Source: Methanobacteriota archaeon (GTDB lineage Archaea > Thermoplasmatota > Poseidoniia > Poseidoniales > Poseidoniaceae). From it: a DNA stretch of 23,717 nucleotides. Below the pieces are notes generated by a model, which was not told the DNA's origin, made no database searches, and saw only the letters and a program-made list of their open reading frames with translations. The stretch spans positions 44,189 to 67,905 of the forward strand of contig PBXF01000015.1 in assembly GCA_002727515.1 (NCBI GenBank), written 5' to 3'. The translations under genes were made by a program, and so were the position numbers. This document shows, piece by piece, positions 7,084 through 15,900 of this stretch; the stretch's first letter is position 1, and every line of letters begins with the position of its first letter.

Positions 7084-8250
7084 TTACGGTGAACGCAGAT
7101 GATTTAGCGTATTTCCACGACGATTCATACCTGCTCCAAGTGGTATTGGCATGTTTCGATCTATGTCGATTTCGGCCTGCCAGATGCTTTTACAGTCGCA
7201 ATCTAGACCTTCAAATTCCATTATGTCACCACTTACTGAATACCTTTCAATAGCGGCAACTACTTCTTCATCGCATTTACCACAATTGTGTGAACCTCGA
7301 ATCTTACCACCGGCCGTCGGGTGTATAATCAAACGACAAACTTGGTCTTCAGAACCATTTCCTGAATTTGATGGATGGATGTGCGGGTGAACACTATGTA
7401 TCAACTCAACAAGAGACCACAACCATGGTGGACGATATTCATTATTTCTAAACAGCCTATCAATCACTGTACCATTTTGTATATTCATTGGATTTACACT
7501 TATTTCATCACTCTTTTCAGCAACATCTAAAATCCATTTAACTCCGTGATTTAAAGCGTCTCCTTCGCTCATAAATGGTGGTTTGAACATCAAATATGTC
7601 TTGACTCTCAAACCAAAATGGTTCAAATTTTCAACTGCTTTATCCCAGCTCTTAGTGCTGAATCCTTTGTTTACATGGAATTTGAGAACTTCATCGTCGT
7701 ATGCTTCGAGTCCTATAGCGACTGAAAATTTTGGATTTATAGAAGTCGCCCATTGGAGTTTTTCTTTTGACAGTTGTTCAGTTCTACTCTCCACAACTAA
7801 TTCTTTACCCATTTCATGGCAATCGCGGAGTACTTTTTCTTGGAAATCAACTGGAATTTCTCGATCTTCAAGGAGGCTTCCTGATGTGTAAACTTTCACC
7901 ATTCCCATCTTGTCAAAATCATCGAATTTTGACAAGGCGTTTTCCCACTGCGCGTGTAAATCCTGGCTGGTTACATCGTCTCTTGTGTCGTTAAAATAAC
8001 CGCAGAATGTGCAACCACTCGACCACCACCAATGACAACCTTTGGTTCTTAGAATTACAGTAAGCGCTGTTGTTGGTGTTCCATCGGCTAATGTCTCGGG
8101 AGTATAGTAAACAGTAGCAGGGAATCTTGCATCCCAAGAATGCTTCCTTTCTTGTGCCCAAGGAGTATTAGCTGGTGCTTTTATCAAATCGTGAATTTTT
8201 AGTGGTTTTTCTGAGGAGGAACCTATCATTGTAAGTTTATTTTCCGCCAT
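7084..8250 (-). CDS. Radical SAM archaeosine synthase subunit RaSEA
   Basis: The product has 388 residues. A cysteine motif of the form CX7CX2C (Cys72, Cys80, Cys83, in GCHWWWSSGCTFCGY) replaces the usual CX3CX2C. This spacing, the YTSGSLLEDRE stretch (121-131), the VAIGLEAYDDEV stretch (177-188), the KPPF motif and a late HNCGKCDEE segment are features of the RaSEA family as I recall it. RaSEA works with ArcS: ArcS attaches lysine to preQ0 at position 15 of archaeal tRNA, and RaSEA cleaves the product by radical SAM chemistry to give archaeosine. No arcS or tgtA is in the window. The ATG has a very strong ribosome binding site (GGAGGTGA). It lies 30 bases after the hydrolase gene and may be the last gene of that unit. 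Another Elp3-like radical SAM function is less likely. Confidence 0.82.
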   Translation of the reverse strand: MAENKLTMIGSSSEKPLKIHDLIKAPANTPWAQERKHSWDARFPATVYYTPETLADGTPTTALTVILRTKGCHWWWSSGCTFCGYFNDTRDDVTSQDLHAQWENALSKFDDFDKMGMVKVYTSGSLLEDREIPVDFQEKVLRDCHEMGKELVVESRTEQLSKEKLQWATSINPKFSVAIGLEAYDDEVLKFHVNKGFSTKSWDKAVENLNHFGLRVKTYLMFKPPFMSEGDALNHGVKWILDVAEKSDEISVNPMNIQNGTVIDRLFRNNEYRPPWLWSLVELIHSVHPHIHPSNSGNGSEDQVCRLIIHPTAGGKIRGSHNCGKCDEEVVAAIERYSVSGDIMEFEGLDCDCKSIWQAEIDIDRNMPIPLGAGMNRRGNTLNHLRSP

Positions 8251-8280
8251 AAAATCACCTCCATTTGTCTATTGATATCT

Positions 8281-9336
8281 TCACATTAATGAGGTTGTGA
8301 AGAAATTAACAATATTAGATTCGTATTCCAATGTGTCTGTAAGCATCAATGTTACGTGTTCATCACTTTCCATTCCATCTCCAACATCGTATCTAATGAC
8401 CGAATCTTTGAACCAACACTCAATGTTCTCTTCATTGCCATTTTGTAATGCTTCATTGCACATTTTTTCGCCATGATGTGGGCGGACTCTTTTGTCTTGA
8501 TTTCCGTGAGCCACATACATGTGCCTGTCTCCTATTTCGGTACCGGCATCAAGTGGATAATACTCAATTAAATTTTGATTTGCAATGATTTTTCCTGCAA
8601 AAATTCCTGCACCGCCCAAGAAAGTTGGATATCCTTGAAATTCTAATTCTTCAACTACGATATCTCCCATGTCGGAGTATCCTGAATCCAACCAAACTGC
8701 TTGCATCCTATCATCTAAGGTGAAAGCAATAGCAACGGTGCCCGCACCCATAGAGTTTCCAAATAAACCAATTTTATCGGCCTCAGCACCTTGCTCATCG
8801 ATTAACCAATCAAATACAGTCACAACGTCAGCCCATTCATCTTGACCACCTGAAACTCGATTATCATCAATAGAAGATTCACCGTGATCTCTTAAATCAA
8901 AAACGATGACATTGAAGCCCGCTTTTGCCATCATACCAGAAGGTATGAGGAGTGCTCCGTCTGATTTACAACCTCTAATTCCATGAACAAAAATAATCCA
9001 GGGCATTGATTCGTTTTGTTTTAGGAACCATGCTGAAAGAAAAATGTCTTCATCTTTATTTTCTATTGTGGCATTTTCATATCCATCCCACCAATAATCA
9101 GAAAGTCCTGTCATAATTTCTGAAGAAATGTTTTCGCTGTTTTCAGATTCATTTAACGGAACTTCGCCTCGCAGCGGAGCAAATTGCGTTGGTGTATTCT
9201 GGTCGAAATTACCCCAGCAATCGGTGTTGGTGTAAGCAACACCATTGTATACAATAGAGCCTGCAAAATAGTAGCCAACAGGCATTATTACGAATATCAT
9301 CAAAATGAAAGGGAGTAACTCATTTTTGATTCTCAT
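8281..9336 (-). CDS. Membrane-anchored alpha/beta hydrolase
   Basis: The product has 351 residues. One hydrophobic segment near the N-terminus (about 8-28) serves as a signal anchor. The hydrolase core runs from about 90 to 350: HG (118-119) of the oxyanion region, a FDLRDHGES stretch (146-154), the nucleophile elbow GNSMG with Ser195, a likely acid Asp281 in HGNQDKRV, and His327 in SDEHVT. This resembles the serine hydrolases of the BAAT/dienelactone and prolyl-oligopeptidase-like group. Several cysteines (40, 123, 293, 307) fit an extracellular domain. The start codon directly follows the stop of the decarboxylase gene (TAG-ATG) and has its own GAGGTG site, so the two are cotranscribed. Beside a phospholipid enzyme, a lipid or ester substrate is possible, but the substrate is unknown. 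Confidence 0.8.
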   Translation of the reverse strand: MRIKNELLPFILMIFVIMPVGYYFAGSIVYNGVAYTNTDCWGNFDQNTPTQFAPLRGEVPLNESENSENISSEIMTGLSDYWWDGYENATIENKDEDIFLSAWFLKQNESMPWIIFVHGIRGCKSDGALLIPSGMMAKAGFNVIVFDLRDHGESSIDDNRVSGGQDEWADVVTVFDWLIDEQGAEADKIGLFGNSMGAGTVAIAFTLDDRMQAVWLDSGYSDMGDIVVEELEFQGYPTFLGGAGIFAGKIIANQNLIEYYPLDAGTEIGDRHMYVAHGNQDKRVRPHHGEKMCNEALQNGNEENIECWFKDSVIRYDVGDGMESDEHVTLMLTDTLEYESNIVNFFTTSLM

Positions 9337-10176
9337 CTAAACACCTCTGTATAGAATTGTTGAACCTGCTTTAACGAATTCTCCTTTGGGGTACTTGTCG
9401 TTTTTATCCTCTGCGCTGATAACACAGGGCTGGAATTTGTCAGCAGGTACTCTTACGTCTACTCTGCTCCCTAGACGTATCATTCCAAATCTCTGACCTC
9501 TTCTCATTTCATCGCCTTCTGAACTCCAAGGAATTATCGTTCTGGCTAATGCGCCTGATATTTGGTTTACCTCAACGATTAAGCCATCTTCTCTTTGGAA
9601 TAATGTTCTAACTCTTTCATTGTATTCGCTTTCTTTTCTAAATGCAGGAAGGAATGGCCCTCGTCTCTTCCCCTTACCTGTTCTGTGCTCCATGCGGGTT
9701 ATTTTTCCTGCAACTGGTGCACGATTCACGTGGACATCAAGTGGAGACATGAAAACCGCAATTCTCCATACATCTGTTGATTTTTCTTCTCCTTGTGAGA
9801 CTGCTTCCCATCTTTGCTCTGTAGTAAAATTAAGTGGTTCATCACACGGCTTTTCGAACCAGGTTCCAGTATGCTCATCCTCAACTGTGTTAGATAATTC
9901 ATCCTTTGAGGGGCGCCTTCCAGTCGCTCTTTCTCTTTTTACAAACATTACATGACCATCTGCTGGAGATACGATGATTCCTTCATCCCTTGGAATTGGC
10001 CTATCGGGATCTCTCCAAAAATTAGCAAAGAAGGCCGCAATCATAAGCATCAATATTCCTAGACCTGGTCCTATTCCATATAGAGGATCAACAAACCAAG
10101 ATACCAAAATAAATCCAATCCCCATCAGAGTTGGGGTTATTACTGGAAGGAAACCACCACGGGCAAGTAAAGCCAA
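9337..10176 (-). CDS. psd: Phosphatidylserine (archaetidylserine) decarboxylase
   Basis: The product has 279 residues. Two hydrophobic segments at about 9-27 and 34-51 tether it to the membrane; the soluble part begins at ANFWRDPDRPIP (51-62). Family motifs are SPADG (70-74), MSPLDVHVNRAP (143-154) and the self-cleavage site LGS at 235-237, where Ser237 would become the pyruvoyl group. Psd removes CO2 from the serine head group to give the ethanolamine lipid; in an archaeon the substrate would be archaetidylserine. The start is a TTG placed three bases after GAGGTGAG, the same spacing used by the 90-residue gene, and that site overlaps the stop of the upstream coiled-coil gene. The next ATG (codon 18) would remove half of the first hydrophobic segment. 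An insert at about 85-135 has no counterpart in the shortest homologues I recall. Confidence 0.92.
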   Translation of the reverse strand: MALLARGGFLPVITPTLMGIGFILVSWFVDPLYGIGPGLGILMLMIAAFFANFWRDPDRPIPRDEGIIVSPADGHVMFVKRERATGRRPSKDELSNTVEDEHTGTWFEKPCDEPLNFTTEQRWEAVSQGEEKSTDVWRIAVFMSPLDVHVNRAPVAGKITRMEHRTGKGKRRGPFLPAFRKESEYNERVRTLFQREDGLIVEVNQISGALARTIIPWSSEGDEMRRGQRFGMIRLGSRVDVRVPADKFQPCVISAEDKNDKYPKGEFVKAGSTILYRGV

Positions 10177-10178
10177 GG

Positions 10179-10188
10179 GCTCACCTCA
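10179..10188 (-). promoter_or_regulatory. Ribosome binding site fixing the TTG start of psd
   Basis: The minus strand reads TGAGGTGAGCCCTTG. The TGA ends the coiled-coil gene, GAGGTGAG is the ribosome binding site, and TTG is the start of psd after three bases. This is the main reason for choosing TTG over the ATG at codon 18. Confidence 0.7.
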
Positions 10189-11154
10189 TTGGCCTTCCCA
10201 TGGGTCTTCAGAAGTTCTCCAAGTTACTTCTGGTTCTTTTTCGGGAGTTTCTTCTGTGGACTGTTCCTCTGCAACTTCGGTTGTTTCTGGTTCAGCAGCA
10301 GTTTCTTCTGTATCTGTGCCGTTCATTTTTGCTAAGAAATCTCCAGCTGCTGCACCTAATTCTGAGCCTTTCAGATATTTGTTGCCATCCATGTCGTATG
10401 CTTTTGCAAATTCAACGAAAGCATCTCTGTCAGTGATGCCGTTTTTATCCATCACTCCTTGCAAAACTGGTTCAGACCAACTCCAATCATCATCAGAATC
10501 CTCTTCTGCATTATCTGTTGCTGATGATTCGGTTGCTTCTTGTTCTTTGACTTCAATGTCTTGTGCCTCTTCAAGAGTCATTTCAGCGGCTCTTGCTTCG
10601 ACCATTTCTTCCATTCTCTCAGCGATTGCCCTACCCATGTGTTGAGATTGTCGTTCTGCTTCAGCAGCAGTTTCGATCATCTGGTATCTCTCTTGAATTG
10701 CTTTGTTCAAGTCTTCGAATAATGACATGTGGCTCATGTACCACTTATCCCTTGTATTCAATTCAACAACAGCAAGACGTAGGTCATTATCGAGTTCTTC
10801 TGCGATGGAGAATACCTTGCCGAGCCTGTCTTTTTCCCTGGAATATTTTTCTTCCATTTTCTGTAATTCTGGTTCAAGGTGTTCCACTTGCTTACCAGTT
10901 TTACTAGCTTTCATCTCAAGGTCTCTGATTCTCGCATCTTTTTCATTTAGAAGCGCTTCAAGACTTTCTTTTTCTATTTCTCTTTCCACGATTTCTTTTT
11001 CTAAAACTTCGACTTCTGCTTTTGTATCTAACAACTCTTTTTCTTGTTGCTCATACGCAGCATATAATTTCAATAATCGGTCAGTCTCTTCTTCAAGACG
11101 TTCCGTTAAATCTTTGATTTGTGTTTCTGGAGTGATGGTTCCGGTTTCGGACAT
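10186..11154 (-). CDS. Coiled-coil protein with EF-hand-like motif
   Basis: The product has 322 residues when started at the ATG at 11154, which lies four bases after GGTGAG. A GTG at 11163 is in frame, but it is part of that ribosome binding site and is not chosen. Residues about 11-135 and 145-205 are rich in Glu, Lys, Arg and Leu with heptad-like spacing, so they probably form long coiled coils. A region around 228-275 resembles an EF-hand pair; the second loop is DMDGNKYLKGSE (254-265), with acidic or amide ligands at positions 1, 3, 5 and 12 but Lys at position 6. The tail (280-322) is acidic with Thr, Glu and Pro. There is no signal or membrane segment. It is the first gene before psd, so a scaffold role for the membrane enzymes is conceivable. 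I recognise no named family. Confidence 0.78.
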   Translation of the reverse strand: MSETGTITPETQIKDLTERLEEETDRLLKLYAAYEQQEKELLDTKAEVEVLEKEIVEREIEKESLEALLNEKDARIRDLEMKASKTGKQVEHLEPELQKMEEKYSREKDRLGKVFSIAEELDNDLRLAVVELNTRDKWYMSHMSLFEDLNKAIQERYQMIETAAEAERQSQHMGRAIAERMEEMVEARAAEMTLEEAQDIEVKEQEATESSATDNAEEDSDDDWSWSEPVLQGVMDKNGITDRDAFVEFAKAYDMDGNKYLKGSELGAAAGDFLAKMNGTDTEETAAEPETTEVAEEQSTEETPEKEPEVTWRTSEDPWEGQ

Positions 11155-11158
11155 TATT

Positions 11159-11179
11159 CTCACCTTAGGCTACGCCTAA
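11159..11179. promoter_or_regulatory. Inverted repeat abutting the ribosome binding site of the coiled-coil gene
   Basis: TTAGGC-TAC-GCCTAA (11165-11179) has perfect 6-base arms around a 3-base centre. On the coding (minus) strand it is followed at once by GGTGAG (11164-11159), four bases and the ATG. A TATA-like stretch (minus strand GATATGTAA, about 11199-11207) lies about 25 bases upstream of the repeat. The layout is the same as at 7015-7039, though the arm sequences differ. Confidence 0.5.
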
Positions 11180-11252
11180 TTATTATCCACATTGGCCTTA
11201 CATATCAAGCCGACGCTTGAAGATGCCATTTTTTTACACTTCTTTAGTCTAT

Positions 11253-12212
11253 TCAAATTTTATCAGTTGCACTAACTAATTCGCGTGCAATACTAACTTC
11301 GCCCATTGAATGACCAGCATCTGGAACAATTACTAACTCGCTGTTTTTCAGGGATTTGTGCAATTCCCAAGCGCTCTTAGTTGGACATACAACATCATAT
11401 CTACCCTGAACGATTACGGTTGGTATATGTTGAATCTTTTCAACATTTTTTAGAATATATGCCTCTTCAACGAAAATACCATTGATGAAATAATGACATT
11501 CAATTCTCGCAAATGCTACTGCAAAATCTAAATCTTCTGCTTTGTCTAAATATTCCGGGTCAGGGAATAATCTACTCGTGGCCATTTCCCATCGTGTCCA
11601 CTCTCTCGCAGCAGCCCTTCTAACTTCCACATCATCACTGGTTAACCTAGAATAATATGCTTCAATCAAATTATGTTGTTCTTCTGGAGGAATATGATCT
11701 CTATAAGAATCAAAAGCATCGGGGAAAATGTGACTTGCTCCATCTTGGTAAAACCAATGCAATTCACTTTTCCTACACATGAAAATTCCTCTCAATGTCA
11801 AACTTAACACTCTGTTTGAATGATGTTGAGCATAGATTAGAGAAAGTGTAGAGCCCCAAGAGCCACCGAAAACATGCCACTTATTTATCCCAAAATGCTC
11901 TCTCAACATTTCCATATCTGCAACAGATGCTTGTGTGTTGTTATCGTTTAGTTCAGCGTATGGGGTAGACTGTCCGCAACCTCTCTGATCGAATTGGATT
12001 ATGTCGAACTTTTCTGGATTGAAATATTGCCTGTATGAAGGTTGACTTCCGCCACCCGGGCCGCCATGAATTACAATAACTGGAACGCCGTCTGGGTTGC
12101 CAGCTCTTTCCCAATGTATTGTATGAAGTTCTGAAACTTTCAACAAACCTGTTGAATGTGCCTCGATTTTGGGATAGAGAACTCCATCAATTGAATCTGA
12201 AGATTTTTGCAT
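11253..12212 (-). CDS. pip: Proline iminopeptidase (S33 family)
   Basis: The product has 319 residues, the normal length for the family. HGGPGGG (49-55) forms the oxyanion region, FDQRGCGQS (74-82) is the family signature, Ser118 lies in GGSWGS, Asp273 in QGRYDVVCP, and His301 in DAGHS. The enzyme is an alpha/beta hydrolase that releases N-terminal proline from short peptides in the cytoplasm; no signal peptide is present. It is transcribed alone, divergent from the methyltransferase gene. The start ATG fits the family; codon 1 begins MQKSSDS, and no strong ribosome binding site precedes it. The family is best known in bacteria but also occurs in archaea. Confidence 0.9.
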   Translation of the reverse strand: MQKSSDSIDGVLYPKIEAHSTGLLKVSELHTIHWERAGNPDGVPVIVIHGGPGGGSQPSYRQYFNPEKFDIIQFDQRGCGQSTPYAELNDNNTQASVADMEMLREHFGINKWHVFGGSWGSTLSLIYAQHHSNRVLSLTLRGIFMCRKSELHWFYQDGASHIFPDAFDSYRDHIPPEEQHNLIEAYYSRLTSDDVEVRRAAAREWTRWEMATSRLFPDPEYLDKAEDLDFAVAFARIECHYFINGIFVEEAYILKNVEKIQHIPTVIVQGRYDVVCPTKSAWELHKSLKNSELVIVPDAGHSMGEVSIARELVSATDKI

Positions 12213-12288
12213 ATTACTCGCAAATATTGCAAGGTCAAGTTTCTTTCGATGGAGGTGGATTTATCGACATCGATTTTTTGCGAGGTTT
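12213..12288. promoter_or_regulatory. Divergent intergenic region
   Basis: These 76 bases separate the start codons of proline iminopeptidase and the methyltransferase, so both promoters must lie here or in the coding ends. GAGGTTT before the ATG at 12289 is the likely ribosome binding site of the methyltransferase. AT-rich stretches (CAATATTTG on the minus strand, GGATTTATC on the plus strand) are possible TATA elements, but neither is convincing. Confidence 0.35.
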
Positions 12289-12909
12289 ATGACGATGAGA
12301 AAAGCTACAGATGTGTTCTCAGATTGGGCTAAAATTGGAAAGGACGAGGGGATGGAAAAAGGACATTACCCTTCGGTTTCTGCTATGATCGAATTAGCAA
12401 TGCCTCACCTAAAAGATGGCTTTACTGCAATCGATATCGGCTGTGGCAATGGCTGGGTTGTAAGATTACTTTCAGAAATGGGCGCCTCTCATTCAGAAGG
12501 GGTCGATGGAGCAAGTGAAATGATTGCAAAGGCCAAACATATCGATTCTGAGGGCAAATATTCTCTAGCCCATCTCCCTGGCTGGAAACCTGAAATGAAG
12601 TTCGATTTCATTCATACAATGGAGTTCTTGTATTACTTATCTAAACCTGAAATATTCCTCGAAGAAATCGTTACTGATTGGATTGCTGAAGGAGGAGTTT
12701 TTGTTGCAGGGGTGGATCATTACTTGGAAAACGAAGATTCTCTTTCCTGGCCCGAGCATGTAGGCGTTCACATGACAACCTATTCAATTGACCAATGGAA
12801 AAATCACATGATTAATGCCGGCTTTACCGATGTTGAGATTCATCAAGTAGCGGGTAGTGAAAATTTCCCAGGAACTCTGGTCATGATAGGCCGAGCGGGT
12901 GACCTTTAG
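12289..12909 (+). CDS. Class I SAM-dependent methyltransferase
   Basis: The product has 206 residues. Motif I is TAIDIGCGNGW (46-56), with the glycine-rich SAM loop. The acidic residue that binds the ribose is probably Asp73 in EGVDGASEMI. A motif II region follows at FDFIHTMEFLYYL. It is a single-domain Rossmann-fold methyltransferase of the Methyltransf_11/25 type, and the sequence does not reveal the substrate (small molecule, protein or RNA). The ATG at 12289 is supported by GAGGTTT just upstream; a second ATG two codons later is also possible. The stop lies 29 bases inside the end of the convergent addA-like gene. It is the only gene on this strand between two long minus-strand blocks. 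Confidence 0.85.
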   Translation: MTMRKATDVFSDWAKIGKDEGMEKGHYPSVSAMIELAMPHLKDGFTAIDIGCGNGWVVRLLSEMGASHSEGVDGASEMIAKAKHIDSEGKYSLAHLPGWKPEMKFDFIHTMEFLYYLSKPEIFLEEIVTDWIAEGGVFVAGVDHYLENEDSLSWPEHVGVHMTTYSIDQWKNHMINAGFTDVEIHQVAGSENFPGTLVMIGRAGDL

Positions 12910-15900
12910 GCCCACATAATTTGATGCTGCCACTGAAGTAGGGGCATTGGCGACAAGTACCAATATTTTCTTCTGAAAGTCTTTCTGGAGGTGTGTAATT
13001 TTCACTTGCAGCAGTAACTTCACCAATCCAATTAATCAGTTCATGCAAATCATTTAGGGATTTTTTGTATTCCTCTTCTGTCATTCTAACCACTCTCCCA
13101 GATGCTGCAACATGAATAGCTGGTGGCAAAATTTTCCTCCTTGAAGATTCGGATTTCTTAGATTCCGATTCTTCAAGAGCCAATGAATAAAGGGCTAATT
13201 GCAATCTATGCTTGTTTAGGATTTTCTTTTCTGCCTCTGTCTTAGCAAACGGGCTAAGAGGGTCAACAACAAATTGTAAATCGTGTCCTTGGTCTGATTC
13301 TTCTGTATTGAATGATGATAAACAACCTGTTGTTTTTGAGTCCACGACCTGTAACCAGCCCTCTCCGTTTTCATCAGTTAAGGCTAGCACTAAGTCAATT
13401 CTTCCATTGAATATAGTCTCAATAGAATGGATTACTGATGCATCAACATTTTCTGTAGGAGTCCAAATTTGTCTTGTTATTCCTTGTGGTAATTTATTGA
13501 TAGATATGTAAAATGGCAGTTCTGTTCTCAAACCATCAACCTTGAATCCATCGAATTTGCCGCCTTGTGTCATAATACCAAGAATCCCATCTCTAGTCAA
13601 CTTACCCAAATGAGCTAACCTCTCCCTTGTTTTCTGTAACATTTCTGAATCAAGTATTGAGCTTTGGTCCAATACTTCATCTAAGATTTTATCATCTGTA
13701 AGTTTATCATTTTGCTGAATTTTCCAACTCCTATCTAGATTTTTAGAATCAGAACCAGGATTTGGCAAACCTATCTCAAGCAACCTATGGAATAGAGAAC
13801 CAAATTCGGTTGCTTTAGGCCATTCTGATTTTACCTCGCTTGAAGGAACAAATTCTAATTGTTCAGCTTCCCAATTTGAAATAGAGTTTAACCAATATCT
13901 TCTCCTGCATGCCCACGAACTATCCAAAGAGTGAGAGGCTAGCGGTAGTGTAAACTTTGTATCAATCGGCTTATTTTTAGATGGTTCCACAGTTATTGAT
14001 TGAAGTGATTCGAACCTGTTCTTCCATTTCTCAACAACAGATTCCGGTTTACTTGTCTCGAAACACTGTGGCTGATGGAATATTGATATCGATGATAAGG
14101 ATTCTTTCCTCAAATATGAGTTTTTGTACAACTCTCCAGGGTTTATACATAGGGTTTTGTTAGTTTGATCTAGACCCCCATCAGACCAAACGCAGCCTTC
14201 GTTTCCAGATATTATGCTTGAATGTGCAAGACCGTCTAGGAACATTGCCCCCATAGTCTGCCTTCCTTCTCCTCTCTCTATCTGAATTGCACCTTTTTCT
14301 GTGATACTTGAACTTGGTAAGCCTCCAGCAATAATTAGCCGCTTTTTTGCTCTTGTTAATGAAACGTAAAACTGTCTTCGTCTTTCGGCAAGTTGCTGGC
14401 CGTTATCGAACATACTCGCTAAGGCCCAAGAGCCGCTGTCTGGTTTCTTATCACCTCGCCAAGGGTGAATCCTTCCTGCAATAATATCAGGAGTGACTAG
14501 TACATTATCTGAGGAGGCAAATGATGAATCCCTAGTTCCTGTCGAAAACAGATCATACAAAACGACAACTGGAGATTCCAATCCTTTGGAGCTGTGAATC
14601 GTTAAAATCTCTACTGCGCCGCTTGAACTCGGAGAACTACTCTTTGGCCCATCCTTGCCTAATTCCACCAATCCATTCAGTCGATTCAGTGTTATTGCTG
14701 AATCATTGCCTGACGATTTAGCAAGTTTATCATAGAGATTGACCCAGTTTTCAACATCCTGCCTATCTCCTTCTTTAGAGAAATAATATAGCAAATCAGA
14801 ATAATCTATTGCCGCATCAATTGCTTCTCTGAGCATGCCATTCTCTTGGAGATATCTTATTCTTTCAAACAGCGATTTTACTTTCTCATTTGGACTATTT
14901 TCGATTAACAAGTCTAATTGATTTTCATCTTTATTTCCAATAAATTTAGAAATCTCTTCATCGTTCAAACCGAATATCACTGAACGTGCAACACCAAGAG
15001 CAGCCACCCTGTTATTTGGGTTTACCAATAATTGTAACAATGACATTAGCGGTTTGATTACAGGCCGATTTAGTAGAAGTCCTTGCTTATCGGCCATAGC
15101 TGGAATCCCATGATTTTCAAGCGCTTGAACTAATAGCGGTATTCTTTTTCTCGATGCTACTAGAATCATAATATCTTGAGGTCTAAGATTTGATTCGGGT
15201 TCAGTAACGTCAATCCAAGATTTTGCCTCAGAATCATAAATCTGGGCTTTTGATTTATTCAATAAAGAGGATAAGCGCTTCGCTAGTAAATCTGCGCACA
15301 ATTCCAAATCATTAGATCCTTCATGAACAAATGGGTCTTTGGGAACGCTAGGATTCATTTCTAATCTTAATTCACTGGTTCTCGCAGGTAAAATCCATTC
15401 TAATTTACCATCATCAAAACCTTTCCTGCCAGCCAATAAATTCTGGGATTCTGCATGCCATGGGCCAGGAAGAGTATGATGTCTAGAATCGAATGTATCT
15501 TGGAAAATATCATTCATTGCATGTAATAATTTAGGTGAAGTTCGATAATTTGTGGACATTTCGATATGGCCTTCAGCCCTTTTATCTTGAGAGGTTTGAG
15601 GTAATTTCTTATCAAAATCGTCCAGTGCAAATGAAATTCGATCCGGCCTTTTAGCATCAGAAGATGCCAATTTACTAGCTACTTCGAATGTCGAAGATTC
15701 CCCACCCTTACCTGGTATTGGACGGGGGTCTCGGGAACTATCTTTATCCAGAAGATGATGAAGCCTATTCTCCATTAGTAATTCTTCAGAATTCATTTGA
15801 CGGATATAACCCACTGCTCTTCTCATTACAGTGACTTCTGCTTGCCTAAATCGATATATCGACTGTTTCATGTCACCAACAATACAAATTGTTGGATCCC

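Noticed and set aside
10131..10645. Plus-strand frames over the psd/coiled-coil junction, rich in Ser and Leu
   Set aside because: They are the antisense of Glu/Thr/Ala-rich low-complexity coding sequence and bridge two real genes.
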